Shown here: piece after piece, positions 26,943-36,575 of the stretch
How the letters are laid out: each line of letters begins with the position of its first letter
How positions within the stretch are numbered: position 1 is the first letter of the stretch
NCBI GenBank assembly: GCA_963742715.1
Contig: CAVUMR010000001.1
Span: 434,001 to 498,000, forward strand
Direction: 5' to 3'
DNA length: 64,000 nucleotides
Source of the DNA: CAVUMR01 sp963742715
GTDB lineage: Bacteria; Actinomycetota; Actinomycetes; Mycobacteriales; Micromonosporaceae
Program-made: the position numbers and the translations under genes
The notes under the pieces: model-generated
Told to the model about the DNA's origin: nothing
Seen by the model: the letters and a program-made list of their open reading frames with translations, nothing else
Databases searched by the model: none

Positions 26943-27367
26943 CACGCCTCACCCATTTCGCGCTTCACGATCCGGCACTTCATCGGAAGCTTGTGCATCG
27001 CCCGGGTCAGCGCCTCACGAGCGGTCGTCTCGTTCGGGAACGACAGCTCGAACATCACCCGACCCGGCTTGACGTTGGCCACCCACCACTCCGGCGAGCC
27101 CTTGCCGGAACCCATCCGGGTCTCGGCCGGCTTCTTGGTCAGCGCCTGGTCCGGGAAGATCGTGATCCAGACCTTGCCACCACGCCGGATGTGCCGGGTC
27201 ATCGCAATACGAGCCGCCTCGATCTGCCGGTTCGTTACGTACGCCGGCTCGAGCGCCTGAATTCCGTACTCACCGAAGGCAACCCGGGTGCCGCCCTTCG
27301 CCTTGCCTGACCGGCTCGGGTGGTGCGGCTTGCGGAAGCCCTTCGGGGGCTTACGCGGCATCAGCAT
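26942..27367 (-). CDS. rplP: 50S ribosomal protein L16
   Basis: Central protuberance protein near the A-site tRNA. 141 residues beginning MLMPRKPPKGFRKPHHPSRS, with SGKAKGGTRVAFGEYGIQAL, TRHIRRGGKVWITIFPDQAL and RMGSGKGSPEWWVANVKPGR. AGGAGGGG lies six bases before the start. Confidence 0.98.
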   Translation of the reverse strand: MLMPRKPPKGFRKPHHPSRSGKAKGGTRVAFGEYGIQALEPAYVTNRQIEAARIAMTRHIRRGGKVWITIFPDQALTKKPAETRMGSGKGSPEWWVANVKPGRVMFELSFPNETTAREALTRAMHKLPMKCRIVKREMGEA

Positions 27368-27370
27368 GGG

Positions 27371-28225
27371 TCACCCCTCCTGCGCGTTCTGGGTCGGCGC
27401 GGCGGCGGCCGGCTCAGTGCCGGACTCAGCTGCCGCACGGGCACCGGTGTCAGCCGCCGGCCGGGACTCCCCGGACGCGGCGCGGCCTGCCTCGGTGCTG
27501 GTCGCGGTGGTACCGGAGGCGCCCGAGCGGACCCGACGCGGCCGGTCGGGCCGTTCCCGCCGGCCCCGCGGAGCGGCCTGCTCGACGGTCTCCCGGCCGG
27601 GTACCGCGTCGCCCTTGTAGATCCACACCTTCACGCCGATCCGGCCGAAGGTGGTACGCGACTCGAAGAATCCGTAGTCGATGCCGGCGCGCAGCGTGTG
27701 CAGCGGCACCCGGCCCTCGCGGTAGAACTCCGAACGCGACATCTCGGCGCCGCCGAGGCGACCCGAGCACTGCACCCGGATGCCCTTGACCAGCGGGTTC
27801 TTCATCGCCGACTGGATCGCCTTACGCATCGCCCGGCGGAACGCGACCCGGCTGGACAACTGCTCGGCGACACCCTGGGCGACCAGCTGCGCGTCGCTCT
27901 CCGGGCTCTTCACCTCGAGAATGTTCAGCTGAACCTGCTTGCCGGTGAGCTTCTCCAGCTCGCCGCGGATGCGGTCCGCCTCAGCGCCCTTGCGGCCGAT
28001 GACGATGCCGGGCCGGGCGGTGTGGATGTCCACCCGTACCCGGTCGCGGGTCCGCTCGATGTCGACCCGGGAGATTCCGGCCCGCTCGAGCCCGCGCGAC
28101 ATCATGCGTCGGATCTTGACGTCCTCGGCGACATAGTCGGCGTACAGCTTGTCGGCGTACCACCGGGACTTGTACTCCGTGGTGATGCCGAGTCGGAACC
28201 CGTGCGGGTGAACCTTCTGACCCAT
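27371..28225 (-). CDS. rpsC: 30S ribosomal protein S3
   Basis: mRNA-entry and helicase protein. 284 residues: MGQKVHPHGFRLGITTEYKS, KH-domain IVIGRKGAEADRIRGELEKL, RVPLHTLRAGIDYGFFESRT and GRIGVKVWIYKGDAVPG. A C-terminal low-complexity tail of about 65 residues follows (Ala/Thr/Arg-rich). The start overlaps the rplV stop by one base. Confidence 0.98.
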   Translation of the reverse strand: MGQKVHPHGFRLGITTEYKSRWYADKLYADYVAEDVKIRRMMSRGLERAGISRVDIERTRDRVRVDIHTARPGIVIGRKGAEADRIRGELEKLTGKQVQLNILEVKSPESDAQLVAQGVAEQLSSRVAFRRAMRKAIQSAMKNPLVKGIRVQCSGRLGGAEMSRSEFYREGRVPLHTLRAGIDYGFFESRTTFGRIGVKVWIYKGDAVPGRETVEQAAPRGRRERPDRPRRVRSGASGTTATSTEAGRAASGESRPAADTGARAAAESGTEPAAAAPTQNAQEG

Positions 28226-28857
28226 TACTCGGCGCTCTCCTTCTCCGAGGTCTCGGCGGTCGCCTTCGCCGCGGCCGTGCGCTTGGCGCTCTTCGCCGGC
28301 GCTGCCTTCTTCGCGGCACCCTTGGCCGGCGCCTTCTTCGCAGCGCTCTTGGCCGGCGCCTTCTTGGCGGTGCTCTTCGCCGCCGTCTCCTTGGTCGCCT
28401 CGGTGCCCGTCGCCGCCTCAGTGCCGCGGGCCGGCTTGCCGGCACCACGTCCACGCTGAGTACCGTCGCCGCGCTTGCGACCCGGCCGCGCCGTCTGCAC
28501 GCTCTCCACCGAGATCGTGATGTGGCAGGTACGCCGGAGCACGCGGAACGCCCGACCCTGCGCCCGCGGCCGGAACCGCTTGAGCGTCGGGCCCTCGTCG
28601 ACGTACGCCTCGCGGACCAGCAGCGAGTCCGGATCCAGCCGCTCGTTGTTCTCCGCGTTCGCGATCGCGCTCGCGAGCACCTTGTACACCGGCTCGCTCG
28701 CGGCCTGGGGCGCGAACTGCAGAACTGTGAGCGCCTCCCTCGCCGGCAGACCGCGGATGAGGTCCACCACGCGACGCGCCTTCATCGGAGTGGTGCGCAC
28801 GTAGCGCGCAACCGCTCGGGCGCCAGGCAGCGCCGTGGCGTCGCCCCTAGTTGGCAT
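28225..28857 (-). CDS. rplV: 50S ribosomal protein L22 with long Lys/Ala tail
   Basis: Tunnel-lining protein. ARAVARYVRTTPMKARRVVD, ASAIANAENNERLDPDSLLV and RAFRVLRRTCHITISVES define the domain (about 1-125). The remaining 85 residues are a basic tail with repeated AKKAPAKSA blocks, like histone H1 or HupB tails. Total 210 residues against 110-150 in most bacteria. ATG 28857 is chosen; GTG 28860 is adjacent. Confidence 0.97.
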   Translation of the reverse strand: MPTRGDATALPGARAVARYVRTTPMKARRVVDLIRGLPAREALTVLQFAPQAASEPVYKVLASAIANAENNERLDPDSLLVREAYVDEGPTLKRFRPRAQGRAFRVLRRTCHITISVESVQTARPGRKRGDGTQRGRGAGKPARGTEAATGTEATKETAAKSTAKKAPAKSAAKKAPAKGAAKKAAPAKSAKRTAAAKATAETSEKESAE

Positions 28858-28928
28858 CACTGTCCCCTTGCTCGTACTCGTCCATCGATGCGTACGTCGG
28901 CCGTGTGCTGCGTACCGCCGGCTGGCGC

Positions 28929-29210
28929 CTAGCGGCGCCGGGCCCTGCGGTCGTCCTTCTCGTGGCCCCGGAACGTCCGGGTGAGCGCGAACTCGCCGAG
29001 CTTGTGCCCGACCATCGCGTCGGACACGAACACCGGTACGTGCTTGCGCCCGTCATGGACGGCGATCGTGTGGCCGATCATCTCGGGGATGATCGTGGAT
29101 CGCCGGGACCAGGTTTTGATGACGTTCTTGGTGCCCTTCGAGTTCTGGCCTTCCACCTTCTTGAGCAGGTGGTCGTCCACGAAGGGACCCTTCTTCAAGC
29201 TGCGTGGCAT
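28929..29210 (-). CDS. rpsS: 30S ribosomal protein S19
   Basis: Head protein partnering S13. 93 residues: MPRSLKKGPFVDDHLLKKVE, IKTWSRRSTIIPEMIGHTIA, VHDGRKHVPVFVSDAMVGHK, GEFALTRTFRGHEKDDRRAR. Confidence 0.99.
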   Translation of the reverse strand: MPRSLKKGPFVDDHLLKKVEGQNSKGTKNVIKTWSRRSTIIPEMIGHTIAVHDGRKHVPVFVSDAMVGHKLGEFALTRTFRGHEKDDRRARRR

Positions 29211-29230
29211 CTGCTAGCTCTCCCGACTTC

Positions 29231-30070
29231 CTAGCCGCGCTTCCGGTTGGCGTACCGGCGGCGGACGATCAGCCGGTCACTCGGCTGGCCCTTACGCCTG
29301 GTCCGTCCCTCCGGCTTGCCGTTGGGGTTGACCGGGTGCCGGCCGCCGGATGTCTTGCCCTCACCACCACCGTGCGGGTGGTCCACCGGGTTCATGGCCA
29401 CACCACGGACGGTCGGGCGCTTGCCCTTCCACCGCATCCGGCCGGCCTTGCCCCAGTTGATGTTGGACTGCTCAGCGTTACCGATCTCGCCGACGGTCGC
29501 CCGGCAGCGCACGTCCACCATCCGGATCTCGCCGGACGGCATCCGCAGCGTCGCCTTGGCCCCCTCCTTCGCCAGCAACTGGATGCTGGCGCCGGCGGAC
29601 CGGGCCATCTTCGCGCCGCCGCCCGGCCGCAACTCGACCGCGTGGATCGTGGTACCGACCGGGATGTTGCGCATCGGCAGGCTGTTGCCCGGCTTGATGT
29701 CCGCACCGGGGCCGGCCTCGATCCGGTCGCCCTGCTTCACGTCCTTCGGGCAGAGGATGTACCGCTTCTCCCCGTCGGCGTAGTGCAGCAGCGCGATCCG
29801 GGCGGTCCGGTTCGGGTCGTACTCGATGTGCGCGACCTTGGCCGGAATACCGTCCTTGTCGTGCCGGCGGAAGTCGATCAACCGGTACTGCCGCTTGTGC
29901 CCGCCGCCCTGGTGACGCGTGGTGATCTTGCCTTGGGCGTTACGTCCGCCGCGACCGTGCAACGGCCGCAGCAGCGACTTCTCCGGATGGTCACGAGTGA
30001 CCTCCGCGAAGTCCGCTACGGACGAGCCACGGCGACCGGGCGTCGTCGGCTTGTACTTGCGGATGGGCAT
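29231..30070 (-). CDS. rplB: 50S ribosomal protein L2
   Basis: Peptidyl-transferase-centre protein. 279 residues: MPIRKYKPTTPGRRGSSVAD, GRGGRNAQGKITTRHQGGGH, PNRTARIALLHYADGEKRYI and the C-terminal MNPVDHPHGGGEGKTSGGRH carrying the conserved catalytic-region His. Confidence 0.99.
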   Translation of the reverse strand: MPIRKYKPTTPGRRGSSVADFAEVTRDHPEKSLLRPLHGRGGRNAQGKITTRHQGGGHKRQYRLIDFRRHDKDGIPAKVAHIEYDPNRTARIALLHYADGEKRYILCPKDVKQGDRIEAGPGADIKPGNSLPMRNIPVGTTIHAVELRPGGGAKMARSAGASIQLLAKEGAKATLRMPSGEIRMVDVRCRATVGEIGNAEQSNINWGKAGRMRWKGKRPTVRGVAMNPVDHPHGGGEGKTSGGRHPVNPNGKPEGRTRRKGQPSDRLIVRRRYANRKRG

Positions 30071-30088
30071 GTCTGTCTACCGTCCTCG

Positions 30089-30397
30089 TCAGCTGACCGG
30101 GCCGCCGAAGGCCTCGATCCGGTCGCCCGGCGCGAGCGTCACGATCGCCCGCTTGGTGTTGTTGCGCTTGCCCCAGCCCTGCCGGGTGCGCTTGCGCTTT
30201 CCCTCGCGGTTGAGCGTGTTCACCGCCAGGACGCGTACCTCGAAGATCTGCTGGATCGCGATCTTGATCTGCGTCTTGTTGGCGCTCGGGTGCACCAGGA
30301 ACGTGTACTTGTTCTGGTCGAGCAGGCCGTAGCTCTTCTCCGAGACGACCGGCTTGAAGATGACGTCACGCGGGTCGGTGAAGGGAACGCCACTCAC
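30089..30397 (-). CDS. rplW: 50S ribosomal protein L23
   Basis: Tunnel-exit docking protein for trigger factor and SRP. 102 residues: DPRDVIFKPVVSEKSYGLLD, YTFLVHPSANKTQIKIAIQQ, FEVRVLAVNTLNREGKRKRT. GTG start overlaps the rplD stop as GTGA. Confidence 0.98.
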   Translation of the reverse strand: MSGVPFTDPRDVIFKPVVSEKSYGLLDQNKYTFLVHPSANKTQIKIAIQQIFEVRVLAVNTLNREGKRKRTRQGWGKRNNTKRAIVTLAPGDRIEAFGGPVS

Positions 30398-31188
30398 TTG
30401 TCCGCCTCCTCGTCCGCGGTTTCGTCAGCCGGCTCCGCCTTGGGCTCGGCCGCCTTCTTCGCCGTGGCCTTCTTCGCCGCCGACTTCTTGGCCGGCGCCT
30501 TCTTGGCCGTCTTCGCCGCCTTGGCGGGCTTCGCCGACTCGTTGATCTCCGGCTCGTACCCGAGGAACTCCGCCAGGGCCGCCGAGGTGAACACCACGTC
30601 GTCGTTGACCAGCACGTCGTACGTGTTGAGCTGGTCGGCGACAAGCAGGTGTACCGACGGGACGTTGCGCAGGCTCTTCCAGCCCAGCTCGTCCTGCCGG
30701 CCGAGTACCACGAGTACCCGACGCGCCTCGGTGACCGCGGTCAGCGCCTGCAGGGCCGTCTTGGTGGACGGCGCCTCGCCGGTGACGACCGACTCCAGTA
30801 CGTGGATCCGCCCGCCCCGGGCCCGATCGGAGAGGGCACCGCGCAGGGCGGCAGCCTTCATCTTCTTCGGGGTCCGCTGCGTGTAGTCCCGCGGTACCGG
30901 CCCGTGCACCACGCCACCACCGGTGAACTGCGGCGCGCGGGTCGAGCCCTGCCGGGCCCGGCCGGTGCCCTTCTGCCGGTACGGCTTCTTGCCACCGCCG
31001 GAGACCTCACCACGGGTCTTCGCCTTGTGCGTACCCTGCCGGGCTGCCGCCTGCTGCGCCACCACTACCTGGTGCATCAACGGCACATTGGCCTGTACGT
31101 CGAAGACCTCGGGCGGGAGCGCCACGGAGCCGGCGACCGCGCCATCAGAGCCGCGGAGCTCAACCTGCAGTTCCGCCTGTGCGCTCAC
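30394..31188 (-). CDS. rplD: 50S ribosomal protein L4 with basic/acidic tail
   Basis: Tunnel protein; in E. coli also the S10-operon autoregulator. PEVFDVQANVPLMHQVVVAQ, AARQGTHKAKTRGEVSGGGK, KPYRQKGTGRARQGSTRAPQ and VLVVLGRQDELGWKSLRNVP are typical. Residues after about 215 form a Lys/Ala tail (AAKTAKKAPAKKSAAKKATA) ending in an acidic stretch, so the length is 264. GTGA overlap with rplC. Confidence 0.98.
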   Translation of the reverse strand: MSAQAELQVELRGSDGAVAGSVALPPEVFDVQANVPLMHQVVVAQQAAARQGTHKAKTRGEVSGGGKKPYRQKGTGRARQGSTRAPQFTGGGVVHGPVPRDYTQRTPKKMKAAALRGALSDRARGGRIHVLESVVTGEAPSTKTALQALTAVTEARRVLVVLGRQDELGWKSLRNVPSVHLLVADQLNTYDVLVNDDVVFTSAALAEFLGYEPEINESAKPAKAAKTAKKAPAKKSAAKKATAKKAAEPKAEPADETADEEADK

Positions 31189-31850
31189 TGGGCACCACCC
31201 TTCTGCGTCGGCGCCTTCACCGCGTCCCGGATGAGCACCAGCCCACCCTTGGGACCGGGCACCGCGCCCTTGACCAGGATCAGGTTGTTCTCCAGGTCCA
31301 CCGCGTGCACGACCAGGTTCTGCACGGTGAACCGCGCACCACCCATCCGGCCCGCCATCTTCAGACCCTTGAACACCCGACCCGGCGTGGCACAGCCGCC
31401 GATCGAACCAGGCGACCGGTGCTTGCGCTCGACACCGTGCGAAGCCTTCAGGCCGTGGAAGCCGTGCCGCTTCATCACACCGGCGAAGCCCTTGCCCTTG
31501 GTCGTACCGGTCACGTCGACCGTCTGACCCGCCTCGAACACCTCGACCGTGACTTCCTGGCCGAGCGTGTACTCGCTGGCGTCGGTGGTCCGCAGTTCGA
31601 CCAGGTGACGCCGCGGTGCGACGCCCGCCTTCGCGAAGTGGCCCGCTTCCGGCTTGGTCACCTTGCGCGGGTTCACCGAGCCGAAGGCCAGCTGGACCGC
31701 CGAGTACCCGTCCGGGTCACCGCTGCGGACCTGCGTGACGACACACGGGCCGGCCTGTACCACGGTCACCGGGACGACCCGGTTGTTCTCGTCCCAGACC
31801 TGGGTCATGCCGAGCTTGGCGCCCAGGATGCCCTTGACTTGCCTATCCAT
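31185..31850 (-). CDS. rplC: 50S ribosomal protein L3
   Basis: Early assembly protein reaching the peptidyl-transferase centre. 221 residues: GILGAKLGMTQVWDENNRVV, TKGKGFAGVMKRHGFHGLKA, HRSPGSIGGCATPGRVFKGL and GRMGGARFTVQNLVVHAVDL. Second gene of the S10 operon, 64 nt after rpsJ. Confidence 0.99.
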   Translation of the reverse strand: MDRQVKGILGAKLGMTQVWDENNRVVPVTVVQAGPCVVTQVRSGDPDGYSAVQLAFGSVNPRKVTKPEAGHFAKAGVAPRRHLVELRTTDASEYTLGQEVTVEVFEAGQTVDVTGTTKGKGFAGVMKRHGFHGLKASHGVERKHRSPGSIGGCATPGRVFKGLKMAGRMGGARFTVQNLVVHAVDLENNLILVKGAVPGPKGGLVLIRDAVKAPTQKGGAQ

Positions 31851-31914
31851 CGTCTCCGGTCCTACCTCTTCGATCCGGCCGTCTGACCACGCCCTGCGCC
31901 GCGCTGCCGACCAA

Positions 31915-32223
31915 TCACAGCTTGATCTCGATGTCGACGCCGGCCGGCAGGTCGAGCCGCATCAGCGAATCGACCGTCTTCGGAGTCGGGTCGATGATGT
32001 CGATCAGGCGCTTGTGCGTGCGCATCTCGAAGTGCTCGCGCGAGTCCTTGTACTTGTGCGGCGAGCGGATCACGCAGAAGCGGTTGATCTCCGTGGGCAG
32101 CGGCACCGGCCCAGCGACCTGCGCGCCGGTCCGGGTCACCGTCTCGACGATCTTCCGAGCCGAAGAGTCGACGACCTCGTGGTCGTATGCCTTGAGCCGG
32201 ATGCGGATCTTCTGTCCCGCCAT
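31915..32223 (-). CDS. rpsJ: 30S ribosomal protein S10
   Basis: Head protein, also the NusE transcription-antitermination factor. ATG 32223 gives 102 residues: [60 protein letters not shown] and [12 protein letters not shown]. First gene of the S10 operon. The 24-codon upstream extension is non-conserved. Confidence 0.99.
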
Positions 32224-32312
32224 GGGGCTTCTGTTTCCTTCTCTCGTGCCGCTGCTGGAGGACCGACCAGTCCCTGACGGAACTGTTCGACCCACTGGTC
32301 TTACGACCTCTT

Positions 32313-32340
32313 CCGACCCCCGCGGTCGGGCGTGTCGCCC
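32313..32340 (-). promoter_or_regulatory. Leader element of S10 operon, shared with str operon leader
   Basis: 28 nt identical at 27 positions to 37106-37133 upstream of rpsL. On the transcript it reads GGGCGACACGCCCGACCGCG onward and can form a GGGCG/CGCCC hairpin (ACA loop) or an overlapping CCGACC/GGTCGG hairpin. It lies 90 nt before rpsJ. The rest of the 302-nt rpsJ-tuf gap holds the tuf terminator; no convincing promoter hexamers were found. Confidence 0.55.
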
Positions 32341-32429
32341 CGCCTGACCAGGCTCCGCCCCGGATCACCGGATCGGGCTTGGTACTACGGAAGGTCGGGC
32401 GCCCTTACCGCATGCGGCTGGGCACCAAG

Positions 32430-32474
32430 CGAGGTGGCCGGGAGACCGAGCGAGCCGGTTCCCCAGCCACCTCG
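32430..32474 (-). terminator. Hairpin terminator after tuf
   Basis: CGAGGTGGCCGGG (32430-32442) pairs with 32462-32474 with one mismatch around a 19-nt loop, about 50 nt past the tuf stop. Confidence 0.65.
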
Positions 32475-32525
32475 CGGACGCAACCTGTCCATTATGCCGT
32501 ACGGGGTACGGCCAATGGAAATCGG

Positions 32526-33719
<1,194 letters not shown>

Positions 33720-33849
33720 TGCTGTCCTCCTGGACTTTCTGGGTCTTGCGCGATTCTGGTCGGTCGTCCGGCGCGCGGCCGGCCGGTCTGCAATGGGCGG
33801 AGATTACTCTCCGTTCGCCCCAACGATGCTCATGACTCCACTTGTGCGG

Positions 33850-33951
33850 TGCTCACTCGCCCGTCGCTCGTTGCGATGTCGATGGCTTAGGCTCCGGACT
33901 CGCTCCGCTCCTCGCGGCTGCGCCGCTACGATGCTCACTCGCCCGTCGCTC
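33850..33951. repeat. 20-bp direct repeat copying the fusA stop region
   Basis: TGCTCACTCGCCCGTCGCTC occurs at 33850-33869 and 33932-33951, 82 nt apart. The second copy contains the fusA stop codon and last codons; the first lies in the fusA-tuf spacer. The spacer between them is GC-rich with inverted GAGCGGAGCGAG-type sequence. Confidence 0.9.
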
Positions 33952-36034
33952 TCGCGATGATCTCCTTGGCCACGTTGGTCGGCACCTCCGAGTAGGAGTC
34001 GAAGACCATCGTGTAGCTCGCCCGGCCTTGCGTCTTGGACCGCAGGTCGCCGACGTAGCCGAACATCTCACTCAGCGGAACCAGGGCCCGGACCACGCGG
34101 GAGCCACCGCGCTCCTCCATTGCCTGGATGGTGCCACGCCGCGAGTTCAGGTCGCCGATGACGTCGCCCATGTTCTCCTCGGGCGTCGCCACCTCGACCG
34201 ACATGAGCGGCTCGAGCAGCACCGGGTCGGCCCGACGGGCCGCTTCCTTGAGCACCATCGAACCAGCGATCTTGAACGCCATTTCGGACGAGTCGACCTC
34301 GTGGTACTGGCCGTCGAGCAGGCTCAGCTTCAGTCCGACCAGCGGGTACGCGGCGAGCACGCCGTACTGCATGGCGTCCTGCGCACCGGCGTCCACCGAA
34401 GGGATGTACTCCTTCGGGATGCGGCCACCGGTCACCTTGTTGTCGAACTCGTACGTCGGGCCGTCGCTGGTCAGCGGCAGCGGCTCGAGCGAGACGATCA
34501 CCTTCGCGTACTGCCCGGAGCCACCGGTCTGCTTCTTGTGCACGTACTCGATCTTGTCCACCTTGCGGCGGATGGTCTCGCGGTACGCCACCTGCGGCTT
34601 GCCGATGTTGGCCTCGACCTTGAACTCCCGGCGCATCCGGTCGACCAGCACCTCGAGGTGCAGTTCGCCCATGCCCCGGATGATGGTCTGGCCGGTCTCC
34701 TCGTCGTTCTTGACCTGGAACGTCGGGTCTTCCTCGGCGAGCTTCTGGATGGCCGTGGACAACTTCTCCTGGTCGGCCTTGCTCTTCGGCTCGATGGCCA
34801 CCGAGATGACCGGGTCGGGGAAGGTCATCGACTCCAGGATCACCGGGTTCGCCGGATCGCACAGGGTGTCGCCGGTGGTGGTCTGCTTGAGCCCCTGTAC
34901 CGCGACGATGTCGCCGGCCTGGGCGATCGGCCGCTCCGCACGCTTGTTCGCGTGCATCTGGAAGATCTTGCCGATCCGCTCCTTGCGGTCCTTGGTGGAG
35001 TTCACCACCGGGGAACCGGACTCCATCCGCCCGGAGTACACCCGGACGTAGGTGAGCTTGCCGAGGTGCGGGTCGGTCTGGATCTTGAACGCCAGCGCGG
35101 AGAACGGCTCGGCGACCTTCGGGTACCGCAGGATCGGGGTCTCCCCGTCGGTCGCGGTGCCCTCGACCGGCGGCAGCTCGAGCGGGCTCGGCAGGAAGTC
35201 GACCACGGCGTCGAGCATGGGCTGTACGCCCTTGTTCTTGAACGCCGAGCCGGCCAGCACCGGGTTGACCTTGTTCGCGATCGTGGCGCGACGGATGCCG
35301 GCCTTGATCTCCGCCTCGGACAGGTGCTCGCCGTCGAGGTACTTCTCCATCACCGCGTCGTCGTTGTCGGCGAGGGTCTCGAGAAGCTTCTCCCGGTACT
35401 CGTTCGCCTGGTCGACGAGGTCGGCCGGGATCTCCTCGACCGCGTAGTCCTCACCCTTGGCGGTCTCGCCGCGCCAGGTCAGGGCCCGCATGCCGATGAC
35501 GTCCACCACGCCGATGAAGCTGGCCTCGTTGCCGATCGGCAGCTGCAGTACCAGCGGGGTAGCGCCGAGCCGGTCGACCATCATGTCGACGCAGCGGAAG
35601 AAGTCCGCCCCGGTCCGGTCGAGCTTGTTGACGAAGCACATCCGGGGTACGCCGTACTTCTCCGCCTGCCGCCAGACCTGCTCGGTCTGCGGCTCTACGC
35701 CGGCGACACCGTCGTACACCGCGATCGCACCATCGAGCACCCGCAGGTTGCGTTCCACCTCGACGGTGAAGTCGACGTGACCCGGGGTGTCGATGATCTG
35801 GATCTCGTGGTCTTTCCACTCACACTTCGTTGCCGCCGAAGTGATCGTGATACCACGCTCCTGCTCCTGCTCCATCCAGTCCATGACGGCAGCGCCCTCG
35901 TGGACCTCACCGATCTTGTACGTGATGCCGGTGTAGAACAGGATGCGCTCGGTGGTCGTCGTCTTACCGGCATCGATGTGGGCCATGATGCCGATGTTGC
36001 GCAGCCTGGCCAGCGCGGCGTCTGCGTTTGCCAC
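33935..36034 (-). CDS. fusA: Elongation factor G
   Basis: Translocation GTPase. 699 residues, intact. G1 AHIDAGKTTTTERILFYTG, G2/G3 RGITITSAAT and DTPGHVDFTVEVERNLRVLD, G4 NKLDRTGADF. Domain IV and V have GSGQYAKVIVSLEPLPL and LNSRRGTIQAMEERGGSRVV. In the str operon between rpsG and tuf. Its 3' end is duplicated in the spacer. Confidence 0.99.
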   Translation of the reverse strand: MANADAALARLRNIGIMAHIDAGKTTTTERILFYTGITYKIGEVHEGAAVMDWMEQEQERGITITSAATKCEWKDHEIQIIDTPGHVDFTVEVERNLRVLDGAIAVYDGVAGVEPQTEQVWRQAEKYGVPRMCFVNKLDRTGADFFRCVDMMVDRLGATPLVLQLPIGNEASFIGVVDVIGMRALTWRGETAKGEDYAVEEIPADLVDQANEYREKLLETLADNDDAVMEKYLDGEHLSEAEIKAGIRRATIANKVNPVLAGSAFKNKGVQPMLDAVVDFLPSPLELPPVEGTATDGETPILRYPKVAEPFSALAFKIQTDPHLGKLTYVRVYSGRMESGSPVVNSTKDRKERIGKIFQMHANKRAERPIAQAGDIVAVQGLKQTTTGDTLCDPANPVILESMTFPDPVISVAIEPKSKADQEKLSTAIQKLAEEDPTFQVKNDEETGQTIIRGMGELHLEVLVDRMRREFKVEANIGKPQVAYRETIRRKVDKIEYVHKKQTGGSGQYAKVIVSLEPLPLTSDGPTYEFDNKVTGGRIPKEYIPSVDAGAQDAMQYGVLAAYPLVGLKLSLLDGQYHEVDSSEMAFKIAGSMVLKEAARRADPVLLEPLMSVEVATPEENMGDVIGDLNSRRGTIQAMEERGGSRVVRALVPLSEMFGYVGDLRSKTQGRASYTMVFDSYSEVPTNVAKEIIARATGE

Positions 36035-36103
36035 TGCTACCTACTTCTCTACTCGTCTCGTCTCGATGCGCACCGTTGCGCAGCGGACGCTCGTGGAACG
36101 TCC

Positions 36104-36574
36104 CTACCAGCGGTAGTGCGCGAAGGCCTTGTTGGACTCCGCCATCTTGTGCGTGTCCTCACGGCGCTTGACCGCCGCACCCAGGCCGTTGCTGGCGTCG
36201 AGCAGCTCGTTCATGAGCCGCTCCATCATCGTCTTCTCCCGGCGCGCCTTGGAGTACTGCACCAGCCAGCGCATACCCAAGGTGGTCGCGCGGGACGGGC
36301 GTACCTCGACCGGCACCTGGTACGTGGCGCCACCAACCCGGCGGCTGCGCACCTCAAGGGTGGGCTTCACGTTGTCCAGCGCGCGCTTGAGCGTGACCAC
36401 GGGATCGGTGTTGCTCTTCTCCCGGCAGCCCTCAAGGGCCTGGTACACCAGGCGCTCGGCCAACTGACGCTTGCCACGCATCAGCACCTTGTTGATCAGC
36501 TGAGTGACCAGCACCGAGTTGTACACCGGATCCGCGGTGAGCGGCCGGCGCGGAGCGGGGCCCTTACGCGGCAT
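36104..36574 (-). CDS. rpsG: 30S ribosomal protein S7
   Basis: Head-nucleating protein. 156 residues: MPRKGPAPRRPLTADPVYNS, VTQLINKVLMRGKRQLAERL, GGATYQVPVEVRPSRATTLG, and REDTHKMAESNKAFAHYRW. It starts 1 nt after the rpsL stop. Confidence 0.99.
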   Translation of the reverse strand: MPRKGPAPRRPLTADPVYNSVLVTQLINKVLMRGKRQLAERLVYQALEGCREKSNTDPVVTLKRALDNVKPTLEVRSRRVGGATYQVPVEVRPSRATTLGMRWLVQYSKARREKTMMERLMNELLDASNGLGAAVKRREDTHKMAESNKAFAHYRW

Positions 36575-36575
36575 G

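Noticed and set aside
32382..32393. 12-mer CTTCCGTAGTAC upstream of both rpsJ and rpoB (second copy 47256-47267)
   Set aside because: A 12-base match is expected many times by chance within 64 kb, flanks differ, and no promoter spacing fits.
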